Virus record (IMG/VR): IMGVR_UViG_3300032287_000749
Location: 1-28,810 of that record
Direction: 5' to 3' (one strand)
Origin: a virus
DNA: 28,810 bases
Shown here: in pieces, positions 1-7,083 of the stretch
Layout: each line of letters opens with the position of its first letter
How positions within the stretch are numbered: the first letter of the stretch is position 1
Program-made: the position numbers and the translations under genes
Notes under the pieces: generated by a model
The model's database searches: none
Seen by the model: the letters and a program-made list of their open reading frames with translations, nothing else
Told to the model about the DNA's origin: nothing

Positions 1-896
1 CTGCTTTATTAGCAGCTAACCCAGAGGCATTCTATTCTCAAGCTTACTTGTCTGAGGATACTGCTGACAACTACCGTTCTTTACCAGGTGTAAAGTACAA
101 AACTAAATTAGCGACTGTTACTTTCGGTAACATCTTGCAACCATCTAGCTGTTCTTTCTCAGCTCCTAATGATGATTTGAACGCTAAAGAAATTGACGTA
201 TGTGCTCTTTCTGCAATGGCTCAAATTTGTCAGTTTGATTTAGAGCAATCTTTCCTTTCTTTGCAAATGACAAAAGGATCTAACGGAGATTTTTCTGTTG
301 CATCTTTCATGTCTTTCTACTGGGGTGAGATGGCTAACAAAATTAACGGAGATATCGAATTAGTAAGATGGCAAGGTGATACACTTTCTGCTAACCCTAC
401 ACTTGCTCTATGTGATGGTTATGAGAAAAAATTGACAGCAGGTTTAACTGACCCAACTGATACGGTAATCAATGGTGGTACAGGTGCTATTGCTAACTTC
501 ACTGCTTTACGTACTAAGTTAGAAGCTGCATTTGCTTTGCTTCCTGCAACTATTGCTACTCGTACAGCTGACCTACGTCTATACATGCCTACTCAATTGG
601 TTAACATCTACCGATTAGGAGTAGCTGCAGGTAACACTCAAGCGTTTATTACTCAAGATTTGAACTTGACTTTCTTAGGTGTTAAAATCGTAGTATGTCC
701 TGGTATGTCTAACAACACTTTCGTGTGGACATTGAAAGATAACCTTATCTACGCATTCGATGCTGAAGGTGATTCATCTGATTTACGTGCAGTTAACTTA
801 GCTGATACTGTAGCTGAGCCTTATATCCGTACACGTGCTAACATGAAAGTTGGTTTCGAATATGTGAATGGTTCTGACATCGTTTTCTATTCTTAA
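1..896 (+). CDS. Major capsid protein, 5'-truncated by window edge
   Basis: This gene probably encodes the major head protein that builds the icosahedral shell. The reading frame is open from base 3, so the gene begins before the window; 297 residues are visible and the stop is TAA at 894-896. Comparison with the second copy at 28436 puts base 3 at codon 14, giving a full length near 310 aa, usual for HK97-fold capsid proteins. The C-terminus (NLADTVAEPYIRTRANMKVG followed by FEYVNGSDIVFYS) has the beta-strand ending usual for these proteins. No catalytic motif is expected. The context supports the call: in the second copy a protease-scaffold gene lies one base upstream, and here a tail-tube-like gene and the portal follow. 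A start at base 48 (TTG) is not credible because the frame and homology continue upstream. The family name rests on context and general resemblance, not on a profile search. Confidence 0.8.
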   Translation, partial: ALLAANPEAFYSQAYLSEDTADNYRSLPGVKYKTKLATVTFGNILQPSSCSFSAPNDDLNAKEIDVCALSAMAQICQFDLEQSFLSLQMTKGSNGDFSVASFMSFYWGEMANKINGDIELVRWQGDTLSANPTLALCDGYEKKLTAGLTDPTDTVINGGTGAIANFTALRTKLEAAFALLPATIATRTADLRLYMPTQLVNIYRLGVAAGNTQAFITQDLNLTFLGVKIVVCPGMSNNTFVWTLKDNLIYAFDAEGDSSDLRAVNLADTVAEPYIRTRANMKVGFEYVNGSDIVFYS

Positions 897-906
897 TAAT
901 AATCAT

Positions 907-931
907 GAGCCCTCTACCAAGGGGGCTCTTT
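907..931 (+). terminator. Hairpin after capsid gene, weak terminator or attenuator
   Basis: GAGCCCTC (907-914) pairs with GGGGGCTC (921-928) over 8 bp with one G-T wobble and a 6-base loop. Only three T residues follow, so this may be a leaky terminator, an mRNA 3'-end stabiliser, or both. It lies between the capsid gene and the gene at 946. Confidence 0.6.
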
Positions 932-945
932 AATACTTTAATATC

Positions 946-1488
946 ATGGCTTGTCAAGCATTAGAAGCAATCGTAAAATCATGCGACAACAACAGTGGTG
1001 GTATCTATGGTATCTGGATTAACCAACAAGATGAGATCGCATCTATCACACCAACCGACCCATCAGCGGGTACAGGATGGGAGATAACAGCTATCACTCT
1101 TGCAGGTACTCCTCCAGTACTATTTGAAAACTTCTACGTTCGTCGTAACACATCTAACTTTACTGAGGACAGTACTATTGACCTAGTTAATGGTAGCTCA
1201 TTTGTAACTCAGACAATTAACTTAATGTTTCACCGAAGAGACAAGGATAAGTCAAGAGCTATCAAAATCTTAGGAGCAGGACAACAATACTTAGCAGCTA
1301 TCGTATTAGATGCTAATGGTAAGTATTGGTACTTCCCTTACTTGCAGGTATCTGCTACAGGTGAAGGTTCAGGAACAGCTCGAGCAGACGGTTCTAAGTA
1401 TTCAGTTACTTTGGTAGCTGAAAATGAGTACCTAGCTTATGAGGTAGACATGTTACCTGCTGCACTTGCTGCAATTGGAGTACAATAA
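946..1488 (+). CDS. Probable major tail (tube) protein
   Basis: A 180-aa protein without signal peptide or membrane segment. It is rich in predicted beta strands, with a central charged segment MFHRRDKDKSRAIKILG (about 94-110) and a strand-turn-strand part with GKYWYFPYLQVSATGEGSG (about 125-143). This resembles tail-tube subunits, which carry a similar 'modified Gly-rich' strand pair near the C-terminus. It sits between the capsid gene and the portal, each side flanked by a hairpin, so it may be made at high level like the capsid protein. The ATG start follows TTTAATATC, a partial match to the late element described elsewhere, but without its upstream half. Alternatives are a head decoration protein or a head-tail joining protein. 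The fold assignment is inference. Confidence 0.5.
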   Translation: MACQALEAIVKSCDNNSGGIYGIWINQQDEIASITPTDPSAGTGWEITAITLAGTPPVLFENFYVRRNTSNFTEDSTIDLVNGSSFVTQTINLMFHRRDKDKSRAIKILGAGQQYLAAIVLDANGKYWYFPYLQVSATGEGSGTARADGSKYSVTLVAENEYLAYEVDMLPAALAAIGVQ

Positions 1489-1511
1489 GTTCTTTATTTC
1501 TCTACATAGCG

Positions 1512-1542
1512 AAAGGGCCTACCGTAATGGTGGGCCTTTTTT
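1512..1542 (+). terminator. Strong rho-independent terminator
   Basis: AAAGGGCCTACC (1512-1523) pairs with GGTGGGCCTTTT (1529-1540) over 12 bp with two G-T wobbles around a GTAAT loop, and the T-run extends through 1542. It closes the capsid/tail-tube transcription unit four bases before the late element that begins at 1546. Confidence 0.85.
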
Positions 1543-1545
1543 GTG

Positions 1546-1575
1546 AACATTTGTAAAGTCTAATTTAATATAGGT
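1546..1575 (+). promoter_or_regulatory. Late element A (candidate phage promoter)
   Basis: AACATT (1546-1551), 14 bp, TAATATAG (1566-1573), GT, then the GTG start at 1576. The same arrangement recurs at 14255, 16770, 24141 and 27424. Here it lies directly after a strong terminator, exactly where a new promoter is needed for the portal/lysis block. Confidence 0.55.
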
Positions 1576-1926
1576 GTGATATACTTAGATCAAGGTGTTA
1601 TTAATCAGTTTGTACTGACTCTATCAGAAGTCACTACGGTTAGTACACCACATTATTTGTTTGTGTTCACCAATGAAATGAATACTACTAGCACACCACA
1701 GCTATTCACATCTGCTGATACAAGTGCATACCCTGAAAGATACAATCTGTTTACTCTTGATGAGCCAACGGATATATCACTTTTAAAAGGGCAGTACACG
1801 TATGAAGTATATGAAAGCTCTACCCAATTTGTCCTACCACTGGATATCTCACAGACTACAGGAGTAATAATTGAGGAAGGTAGAATGGTAGTAAGTGGTC
1901 CAGTAGGTAACTCAATATACGATTAA
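1576..1926 (+). CDS. Small structural protein of unknown function
   Basis: A 116-aa protein that I do not recognise by family name. It appears all-beta: N-terminal YLDQGVINQFVLTLSE, a middle part FTLDEPTDISLLKGQYTYEV (about 59-78), and a C-terminal strand VIIEEGRMVVSG. Proteins of this layout are common just before the portal in phages of Bacteroidota and may be minor virion parts. The start is GTG at 1576, supported by its position two bases after late element A; an ATG farther in would lose the first strands. It ends one base before the portal start, so the two are probably translated together. Confidence 0.55.
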   Translation: MIYLDQGVINQFVLTLSEVTTVSTPHYLFVFTNEMNTTSTPQLFTSADTSAYPERYNLFTLDEPTDISLLKGQYTYEVYESSTQFVLPLDISQTTGVIIEEGRMVVSGPVGNSIYD

Positions 1927-1927
1927 T

Positions 1928-3256
1928 ATGGCATGGTACGATAGATTTATTAACAGCAAACCCAAAGGGCCCGAAGTAGTAGAGGGCTATCAATCTTTTA
2001 GCACTCCATTCTTACCGGTAGGTAGAGGCAACTTAACTTTGCCCTATGTGAATGGTAGATACGTACAAGAGTCTTGGGTTCGTTTCGGTGAGGGTAACCT
2101 ATATCCGGAACTGCTTAACCAAATGTACTACAGCTCACCACTACATGGTGCCATTGTAGACTTCAAGACAAATGCTGTAATTGGTGGAGGGTTTAATATC
2201 ATAACTGACAAGCTAACTCCCCAGGAGAAGCTTGACATGTACTCTTTTGAAAAGAAAGTAAACCTTAAGCACACCGTTAAGGCTGTTACTAGACAGTTAA
2301 TTCTACACAATCGGGTATATTTTAAGCTATATTTCGGTGAAAAAAGAAAGCTAATCAAGATTGAAAACATATCACCGGAGAAAGTACGTATATCACCATG
2401 TAGAAAATACTACTATTTATCGGATGACTGGAGCACTCGAATAGATACTGAGAAAATTAAGCCTTATCACATTGCATGTAGTGACGAAATACAACTATAT
2501 TGCTACGAAGTTAAGTCAGTAGGTCAAGATTATTACCCATTACCTACCTATACAAGTGCATTAAACTTTGCTTTTTTAAGTGGTGAGCTATCTTACTTCG
2601 CAAAAAGTAACATTCAAAATAGTGTGTTCCCATCATTTGCTATGATGTTCCCTAAGAGACCACAGTCTGAGGAGGAAAAACACATGATCAAGGAAACTAT
2701 TGACCGCCTTAAGGGTGCAGCTAATGCAGGAAAAGCTGTAGCATTTTTTGCTAACTCAGCGGACCAACTTCCAAAGATAGAAAGCCTGCCTACTAATGAC
2801 AATGATAAGCTATTTCATGAGGCATCTGCATTGAATACTGAGCAGATTTGCTTTGCTCATACTATTGACCCTATCTTGTTAGGGGTGCGTACATCCGGTA
2901 GCCTGGGTAATGGCAGTGACATCAAACAGGCCTATGTGATATTTGAGAAAAATGTAGTAATGGAGCTACGTATGCAAATCACTACGATATTTAATGAGCT
3001 ATTGACCATTGCTAAAATCCCTGCAGATTTCACAATCAACAACTTCCAAATCATCAACGAGACAATCGTAGAGCTTGAAGGTGAAAGTTCAAAGACCAAT
3101 GATGCATTAAATAGCTTGAGTCCATTAGTAGCTACAAAGGTACTTGAGACCATGACCATCAATGAGATTCGAGCATTGGCTTCGTTACCACCTGTAGATG
3201 GTGGAGATGTTACACAAGCAGCAGCAACAGCAGCAGCACAAACACCTGTAGTATAA
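1928..3256 (+). CDS. Portal protein
   Basis: The portal forms the 12-subunit ring at one head vertex through which DNA enters and leaves, and it docks both terminase and connector. The 442-aa length fits small portals of the HK97/SPP1 type. The segment NLYPELLNQMYYSSPLHGAI (about 56-75), followed by a helix with VIGGGFN, is the usual N-terminal region of portals in Bacteroidota phages. The middle (about 290-340: LNTEQICFAHTIDPILLGVR then a Gly/Ser-rich SGSLGNGSD) matches the portal core with its variable loop. The C-terminus ends in an Ala/Gln-rich tail (TQAAATAAAQTPVV) that may be disordered. Its stop overlaps the next ATG by one base (TAATG), suggesting coupled translation. Confidence 0.85.
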   Translation: MAWYDRFINSKPKGPEVVEGYQSFSTPFLPVGRGNLTLPYVNGRYVQESWVRFGEGNLYPELLNQMYYSSPLHGAIVDFKTNAVIGGGFNIITDKLTPQEKLDMYSFEKKVNLKHTVKAVTRQLILHNRVYFKLYFGEKRKLIKIENISPEKVRISPCRKYYYLSDDWSTRIDTEKIKPYHIACSDEIQLYCYEVKSVGQDYYPLPTYTSALNFAFLSGELSYFAKSNIQNSVFPSFAMMFPKRPQSEEEKHMIKETIDRLKGAANAGKAVAFFANSADQLPKIESLPTNDNDKLFHEASALNTEQICFAHTIDPILLGVRTSGSLGNGSDIKQAYVIFEKNVVMELRMQITTIFNELLTIAKIPADFTINNFQIINETIVELEGESSKTNDALNSLSPLVATKVLETMTINEIRALASLPPVDGGDVTQAAATAAAQTPVV

Positions 3257-3822
3257 TGTTGTATTTTATCACTGAAACCTACCTTAAGACTAACACACCT
3301 ATCACAGCCAATGTAGATGTGACTGATGTTACCCCATACATAGCAACTCAGAGTGCATTGAGGATACAGCCAATACTTGGCACAGTGTTCTACAATCACA
3401 TGCTAACTGCATACAACAATCAGACACTTACACCGGATGAGATTGACCTAGTAGAGTTCATTCAGCCGGTCATTGCCTGGAGAAGTGCAGAAGATGCGGT
3501 ATTTGGATTGACGTATCAGCTAAAAAACAAAGGACTTCAGACTCAAAATGGTGATTATTCTGCAAGCGTATCACGTAATGAGGTAGCTTTTGGCATGGAA
3601 CACTATGCACAAAAGGCATCATTCTTTGAGCAACGTCTAATCAGATGGCTATTAGCTAACAGAAATCTGTTCCCTATATTTATTAGTACCACTAACATGG
3701 ATACTGATCTAAGACCAATGTTCAATCATTGCTCATGCATCAATCAGTATCAAACAACTTGCATAGGTATGTGTGGTAACCTAAGAGAAAACGGATACAA
3801 TAACAGCATCCTTATCTTATAA
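3256..3822 (+). CDS. Head-tail connector, DUF6712-like
   Basis: A 188-aa mostly helical protein. IQPILGTVFYNHML (about 38-51), FIQPVIAWRSAEDAVFGLTY (about 69-88) and the run LKNKGLQTQNGD (about 90-101) match my memory of the DUF6712 family found in Bacteroidota phages. These are thought to act like gp6/gp15-type adaptors that extend the portal ring. Its place right after the portal fits that role. The C-terminal 40 residues contain five Cys (HCSCINQYQTTCIGMCGN and nearby), which could bind metal or form disulfides and is less usual for a connector. Stop and next start overlap as TAATG. Confidence 0.7.
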   Translation: MLYFITETYLKTNTPITANVDVTDVTPYIATQSALRIQPILGTVFYNHMLTAYNNQTLTPDEIDLVEFIQPVIAWRSAEDAVFGLTYQLKNKGLQTQNGDYSASVSRNEVAFGMEHYAQKASFFEQRLIRWLLANRNLFPIFISTTNMDTDLRPMFNHCSCINQYQTTCIGMCGNLRENGYNNSILIL

Positions 3823-4313
3823 TGGAGTCACAGGTAGCTATCTTACTAAAAACAATGCAGGCTAACTGGATTAAATTGTTAGCTACTATAAGTGCATTCT
3901 TAATGCCAATATCAGGACTGCTATTTTTGGTAGGGTTTGTTATCGTACTTGATACTATCACAGGTGTATGGAAGTCAATAAAAAACAAAACAAAGATAAC
4001 TAGCAGGGGCCTCAGTGCAATCATTAGCAAGATGCTACTTTATGAGGTAACTGTTATCCTATTCTATATGATAGATCACTTTATCCTTAACAATATCATA
4101 CTTCAGTTCTTTTCAGTACAGTTGTTACTCACTAAGATACTTGCACTCATCCTGATTAGCATTGAAGTAATGAGCATTAACGAGAACTATAAAGCAGTAA
4201 AAGGGCTTGACCTATGGCAGGCTATGAAAAATCTTTTCGCTAGAGCTAAGGATATAAAAAAGGAAGTAGATGAAATTAGACACAACCAAGATATTACAGG
4301 AACGCCTATCTAA
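3822..4313 (+). CDS. Phage holin
   Basis: A 163-aa membrane protein likely to open the inner membrane at the end of infection. Hydrophobic segments are visible at about 18-45 (ATISAFLMPISGLLFLVGFV), 70-90 (MLLYEVTVILFYMIDHFIL) and 97-115 (FSVQLLLTKILALILISIE). The signature DTITGVWKSIKNK plus TSRGLS is typical of the phage_holin_4 (toxin-secretion/lysis holin) family. The C-terminal 40 residues are charged and should be cytoplasmic. The amidase gene starts inside its last 44 bases, so the two lysis genes are translationally linked. Confidence 0.85.
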   Translation: MESQVAILLKTMQANWIKLLATISAFLMPISGLLFLVGFVIVLDTITGVWKSIKNKTKITSRGLSAIISKMLLYEVTVILFYMIDHFILNNIILQFFSVQLLLTKILALILISIEVMSINENYKAVKGLDLWQAMKNLFARAKDIKKEVDEIRHNQDITGTPI

Positions 4314-4917
4314 TGCACAGTACTTCCATGAGGAGTCTGAGAAAAAACAAATCTATTTACACCATACAGCAGGCAACGGGAACCCAGTAGCTGTATCACG
4401 TTGGTGGAATAGCAACGGAGATAGAATAGCTACTGCATTTGTGGTAGGTGAGAAGGGAACCATTGTACAGTGCTTCAGCTCCAGGCACTGGGCTTACCAT
4501 CTTGGTATAGATTCTCAAGATTTCTCAGTGCATGGACTCAAGTACCAAAACTTAAACAAGCTAAGTGTAGGTATTGAGGTGTGTAACTGGGGTCCATTAA
4601 AGCTAAGAGATGGAAAGTACTACAACTATGTCAAGAGTATTGTAGACCCATCCATGGTCACTACATTAGATGCACCATACAAGGGTAACATCCATTGGTA
4701 TAAGTATACGGATGAGCAAATTGAAAGCACTCGACAGTTGGTAGAATATTTATGCGATACCTATGACATTCCCAAGGCTTACCGGTCAGAGATATTTAGC
4801 ATTGATAAGGAAGCATTCAAAAGTACTCCTGGTATTTATACACATAACAGTGTTAGAAAAGACAAGGCGGATATTTACCCATGCCCTCGAATGATTAAGA
4901 TGTTACAAAGCCTATAG
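4270..4917 (+). CDS. N-acetylmuramoyl-L-alanine amidase (endolysin)
   Basis: This enzyme cuts the bond between muramic acid and the stem peptide, degrading the wall during lysis. It is 215 aa and consists of an Amidase_2 (PGRP-like) domain. Zinc ligands are likely H31 (in YLHHTAG), H192 (in THNSVRKDK) and D201, with K199 as the usual active-site Lys. SVGIEVCNWG (about 96-105) is the central strand of this fold. No signal peptide is seen, so export depends on the holin. The insertion between the central strand and the C-terminal His is long for a minimal amidase. ATG 4270 lies in the holin gene; a later start would still keep the domain, so the exact N-terminus is uncertain by a few residues. 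Confidence 0.9.
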   Translation: MKLDTTKILQERLSNAQYFHEESEKKQIYLHHTAGNGNPVAVSRWWNSNGDRIATAFVVGEKGTIVQCFSSRHWAYHLGIDSQDFSVHGLKYQNLNKLSVGIEVCNWGPLKLRDGKYYNYVKSIVDPSMVTTLDAPYKGNIHWYKYTDEQIESTRQLVEYLCDTYDIPKAYRSEIFSIDKEAFKSTPGIYTHNSVRKDKADIYPCPRMIKMLQSL

Positions 4918-4920
4918 CAC

Positions 4921-5385
4921 ATGAGACTTTCAATAATTATTTTGTCGCTAGTTTTTACTATATTTGCGACATCCTGCTCCGCTCCTAAGAGAGCTCAATG
5001 GCACTATAAGAAAGCGTTAAAAAATGGCCTGCAGTTAGTACAGGATAGTGATACCATTCGGATAACTACCATTGACAGCTTTGCAGTGATACGAAATGAT
5101 ACGATTGTATGGGAGAAATTCTATACCACTAAGGATACGGTAGTATATTTTAAGAATGTGTACGTTCCAAAGACTAGATGGCAAACACGAATAGAGTATA
5201 AAGAACGGGTCAAGACATTAAAGATAAAAGGAGATACTCAGTGGAAAACAGCTAAGGCAAAGCAAGTAGTTAAATACAGATGGGCATGGTGGCCTATTGT
5301 TATTTCGTTTATTTTAGGTATATTGCTCCGTTTTTTAATTCAAAAGGGGCTGCTAGATAGAATAGCCCTGCTATTCAAGCTATGA
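4921..5385 (+). CDS. Candidate unimolecular spanin (lipoprotein with C-terminal TM)
   Basis: A 154-aa protein with an N-terminal hydrophobic signal ending in a lipobox-like FATSC (Cys19), then about 100 polar periplasmic residues, then a C-terminal membrane segment at about 122-141 (WWPIVISFILGILLRFLI) and a basic tail. A lipid anchor at one end and an inner-membrane helix at the other is the architecture of u-spanins such as T1 gp11, which join inner and outer membranes in the last step of lysis of Gram-negative hosts. The gene follows holin and amidase by three bases, which supports the role. The -3 residue of the lipobox is Ala rather than Leu, a weak point. It overlaps the next gene by ATGA. 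Family membership is not recognised by sequence; the call is by topology and context. Confidence 0.65.
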   Translation: MRLSIIILSLVFTIFATSCSAPKRAQWHYKKALKNGLQLVQDSDTIRITTIDSFAVIRNDTIVWEKFYTTKDTVVYFKNVYVPKTRWQTRIEYKERVKTLKIKGDTQWKTAKAKQVVKYRWAWWPIVISFILGILLRFLIQKGLLDRIALLFKL

Positions 5386-6155
5386 GAAAAAGACTATTTT
5401 ATGACATTGAGACCTCTTTCAATGTCGGAGTATTCTGGAGGACAGGATACAACTTAACAATTAACCCAGGTGATATCATTCATGAACGTGCGATCATCTG
5501 CATCTGCTATAAATGGGAAGGTGAGGATGAAATTCACAGTCTAACATGGTCCAAAAATCAGAGTGATAAGAAAATGATAGAGCAATTCGTCAAAGTTTTA
5601 GCTCAAGCCGATGAAATAGTAGCTCACAATGGTGATAGGTTTGACCTCAAATGGATACGCACAAGGGCTTTATTTCATGGTATTCAGTTTATGCCATCAC
5701 CCAAGACTATAGACACGCTTAAATGGGCTAAAAAGTACTTCAATTTTAATAGCAACAAGCTTGACTATATAGCTAAGTTACTTAAGGTAGGTGCTAAGAT
5801 GGATACTGGAGGCTTAGATCTATGGAAAGATATAGTATTTCGCAAAGACCAGGAAGCCCTGGATAAAATGGTAGCCTATTGCAAGATGGATGTGGAGGTA
5901 CTTGAGGCAGTATTTGAAAAGCTTAACAGCTATACCCTTGCAAATCATAACTATGCAGTACAGCATGGAGGTGATAAGTATGAATGTCCTGAATGTGGAG
6001 CTGCTAACTTCCGATATAATAAAAAAGTAGTTACTACTGCCGGTACAGTACATCATTGGCTTAAATGTAAAGAATGCAATAAGCATCATAAAATTAATCA
6101 CCTGGTATTCACTAAGTATCAGGAATATCTCTACAAGCGTAAGTCTATAGCCTGA
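5382..6155 (+). CDS. DEDDy 3'-5' exonuclease with C-terminal zinc ribbon
   Basis: A 257-aa nuclease of the RNase H-like fold, related to the proofreading domain of family B polymerases (RNase_H_2/YprB type). Visible catalytic residues are D8 and E10 (FYDIET), D88 (AHNGDRFDLKW), Y166 and D170 (AYCKMD), that is the full DEDDy set. A C-terminal zinc ribbon follows: C202 and C205 (CPEC), C229 and C232 (CKEC), a likely DNA-binding part. No polymerase domain is attached or seen elsewhere in the window, so it is a stand-alone exonuclease, perhaps for recombination, end trimming or host DNA breakdown. It is placed after the lysis genes rather than among the replication genes, and is the last gene of that block. 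Confidence 0.85.
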   Translation: MRKRLFYDIETSFNVGVFWRTGYNLTINPGDIIHERAIICICYKWEGEDEIHSLTWSKNQSDKKMIEQFVKVLAQADEIVAHNGDRFDLKWIRTRALFHGIQFMPSPKTIDTLKWAKKYFNFNSNKLDYIAKLLKVGAKMDTGGLDLWKDIVFRKDQEALDKMVAYCKMDVEVLEAVFEKLNSYTLANHNYAVQHGGDKYECPECGAANFRYNKKVVTTAGTVHHWLKCKECNKHHKINHLVFTKYQEYLYKRKSIA

Positions 6156-6220
6156 TTTTTGCGGAGATTATTAAGCCTATAAGCTGCATTCCTTATTTAG
6201 AATGATTATAAATTGTGGAA

Positions 6221-6234
6221 AATTATGCATAATT
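6221..6234. promoter_or_regulatory. Perfect 14-bp palindrome, candidate operator
   Basis: AATTATGCATAATT reads the same on both strands. It ends two bases before the -33 TTTG of the promoter at 6236, a typical place for a repressor or activator site. A further GCATA half-site lies at 6239-6243, inside the promoter spacer. The binding protein is unknown; the small HTH proteins in this window are candidates. Confidence 0.5.
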
Positions 6235-6235
6235 G

Positions 6236-6265
6236 TTTGCATATATGAAACTATTTGTATCTTTG
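6236..6265 (+). promoter_or_regulatory. Host-type promoter for early region
   Basis: TTTG (6236-6239), 18 bp, TATCTTTG (6258-6265) fits the Bacteroidota primary-sigma consensus TTTG-N-TAnnTTTG. A 28-base leader follows before ATG 6294. The leader contains ATTAACACTTAAAAA, closely shared with the leader of the promoter at 11020. Confidence 0.75.
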
Positions 6266-6293
6266 TCAGGTATTAACACTTAAAAATTTAGTT

Positions 6294-6455
6294 ATGATAG
6301 ACACAATTAAAGATTATGAGCAGGAACTTAGAGCTGCTTATGAAGAAATGAGAGATGCATTTGGTGCATCTGATTCAGCTACTCAAAATGCATTCAGAGA
6401 GTGGTTAATTATGGATGAATTACTAACCCGTTTAAACTTACAAGATGAAGAATAA
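6294..6455 (+). CDS. Small acidic protein, unknown function
   Basis: A 53-aa protein starting MIDTIKDYEQELRAAYEEM, helical and acidic with a coiled-coil-like pattern. ATG 6294 is chosen because it lies just after the promoter and AT-rich leader; a longer frame from 6255 would begin inside the promoter. It is the first gene of the early region. I do not recognise the family; first-expressed small phage proteins often modify the host, but nothing in the sequence shows that here. Confidence 0.6.
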   Translation: MIDTIKDYEQELRAAYEEMRDAFGASDSATQNAFREWLIMDELLTRLNLQDEE

Positions 6456-6543
6456 AATACTAAACGATATTTTTTCTGCCCTATTTGTGGCAGCGTTCCC
6501 GATCCTATTGTATAACCTTTTAATTTTTTTAATATGCAAGTAA
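6445..6543 (+). CDS. Tiny membrane protein (32 aa)
   Basis: MKNKILNDIFSALF begins a 32-aa frame whose residues 11-30 form one hydrophobic helix (SALFVAAFPILLYNLLIFLI), with two Lys in front, so inside-positive orientation is likely. It overlaps the end of the upstream gene and the start of the downstream gene by about 10 bases each, the same tight spacing used across this region. Its function is unknown. The small size leaves some chance that it is spurious. Confidence 0.45.
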   Translation: MKNKILNDIFSALFVAAFPILLYNLLIFLICK

Positions 6544-6824
6544 CAGAAGTAACAAATGACACAGCCTACTTTGAAAGAGCATTCATGCATGGAAGCTGTA
6601 GCTATGTCATCAGAGATCTACATGGAGATTGGTATATTGAGCTGAATGACTTTAATGCCTTAGAGCATCCTGGAGAAGTGGAGCTTGACTATGAGCTCAC
6701 TGATGAGGAGAAGTATGAAGTTCAGTACCTAATTGAACAGCACCTAATGGAGTATAATATCATTGATGAATTAACTGACCCAGCTAACTACTACGATGAG
6801 GATGAGTGGAGGTACACATGTTAA
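6534..6824 (+). CDS. Acidic protein, unknown function
   Basis: A 96-aa, strongly acidic protein (many D/E, for example ELTDEEKYEV and YYDEDEW). The first 45 residues look like a small beta sheet (SYVIRDLHGDWYIELNDF), the rest like helices. Acidic phage proteins of this size may mimic DNA, but no family is recognised. ATG 6534 is preceded by an A/T-rich stretch (AATTTTTTTAAT) typical of starts in Bacteroidota. The end overlaps the next start. Confidence 0.6.
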   Translation: MQVTEVTNDTAYFERAFMHGSCSYVIRDLHGDWYIELNDFNALEHPGEVELDYELTDEEKYEVQYLIEQHLMEYNIIDELTDPANYYDEDEWRYTC

Positions 6825-7069
6825 TTGGTAGAGATTTATACTCAATGGCTGAATGGTGGATACGTCAGTCAATGGCAGGAGATAAGGGGGGCTCCTTTAA
6901 TATCCCCCATTATATTGAATATTTAAAAGCTAGAAACTCATGTTTAGATTATTGTACTATTATGAATCAAGACTTGCAGAAAGTTACGAATTCACAAGTG
7001 AAGCACTTTGTTATTGGAAGCTTAACGAATTTAGAAAAGCAGGAACTCACATCTACGGACACTTTGTAA
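6818..7069 (+). CDS. Small protein, unknown function
   Basis: An 83-aa frame from ATG 6818, five bases after GGAGG (6809-6813), one of the few clear Shine-Dalgarno-like sequences in the window; GTG 6806 is an alternative start. Residues 1-40 (MLIGRDLYSMAEWWIRQS onward to IEYLKARN) look like real protein. The last 40 residues overlap another frame (6940-7083) that looks more protein-like, so this gene may end in low-constraint sequence or may have been frameshifted relative to an ancestral fusion. Confidence 0.4.
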   Translation: MLIGRDLYSMAEWWIRQSMAGDKGGSFNIPHYIEYLKARNSCLDYCTIMNQDLQKVTNSQVKHFVIGSLTNLEKQELTSTDTL

Positions 7070-7083
7070 TACAGAAGCCATGA
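6940..7083 (+). CDS. Small overlapping gene (47 aa)
   Basis: The frame reads MFRLLYYYESRLAESYEF then TSEALCYWKLNEFRKAGTHI and ends GHFVIQKP. The composition is that of a normal folded protein, with many aromatics and balanced charge. Its TGA overlaps the next ATG as ATGA, exactly like most confirmed neighbours, which supports it as a gene despite lying mostly inside the frame of 6818-7069. The function is unknown. Confidence 0.5.
   Translation: MFRLLYYYESRLAESYEFTSEALCYWKLNEFRKAGTHIYGHFVIQKP

Noticed and set aside
4941-4966. TTTG and TATATTTG resembling a host-type promoter at the start of the spanin gene
   Set aside because: The spacer is only 14 bp, the site lies inside the signal-peptide codons (rich in TTT), and it would start transcription inside the gene.
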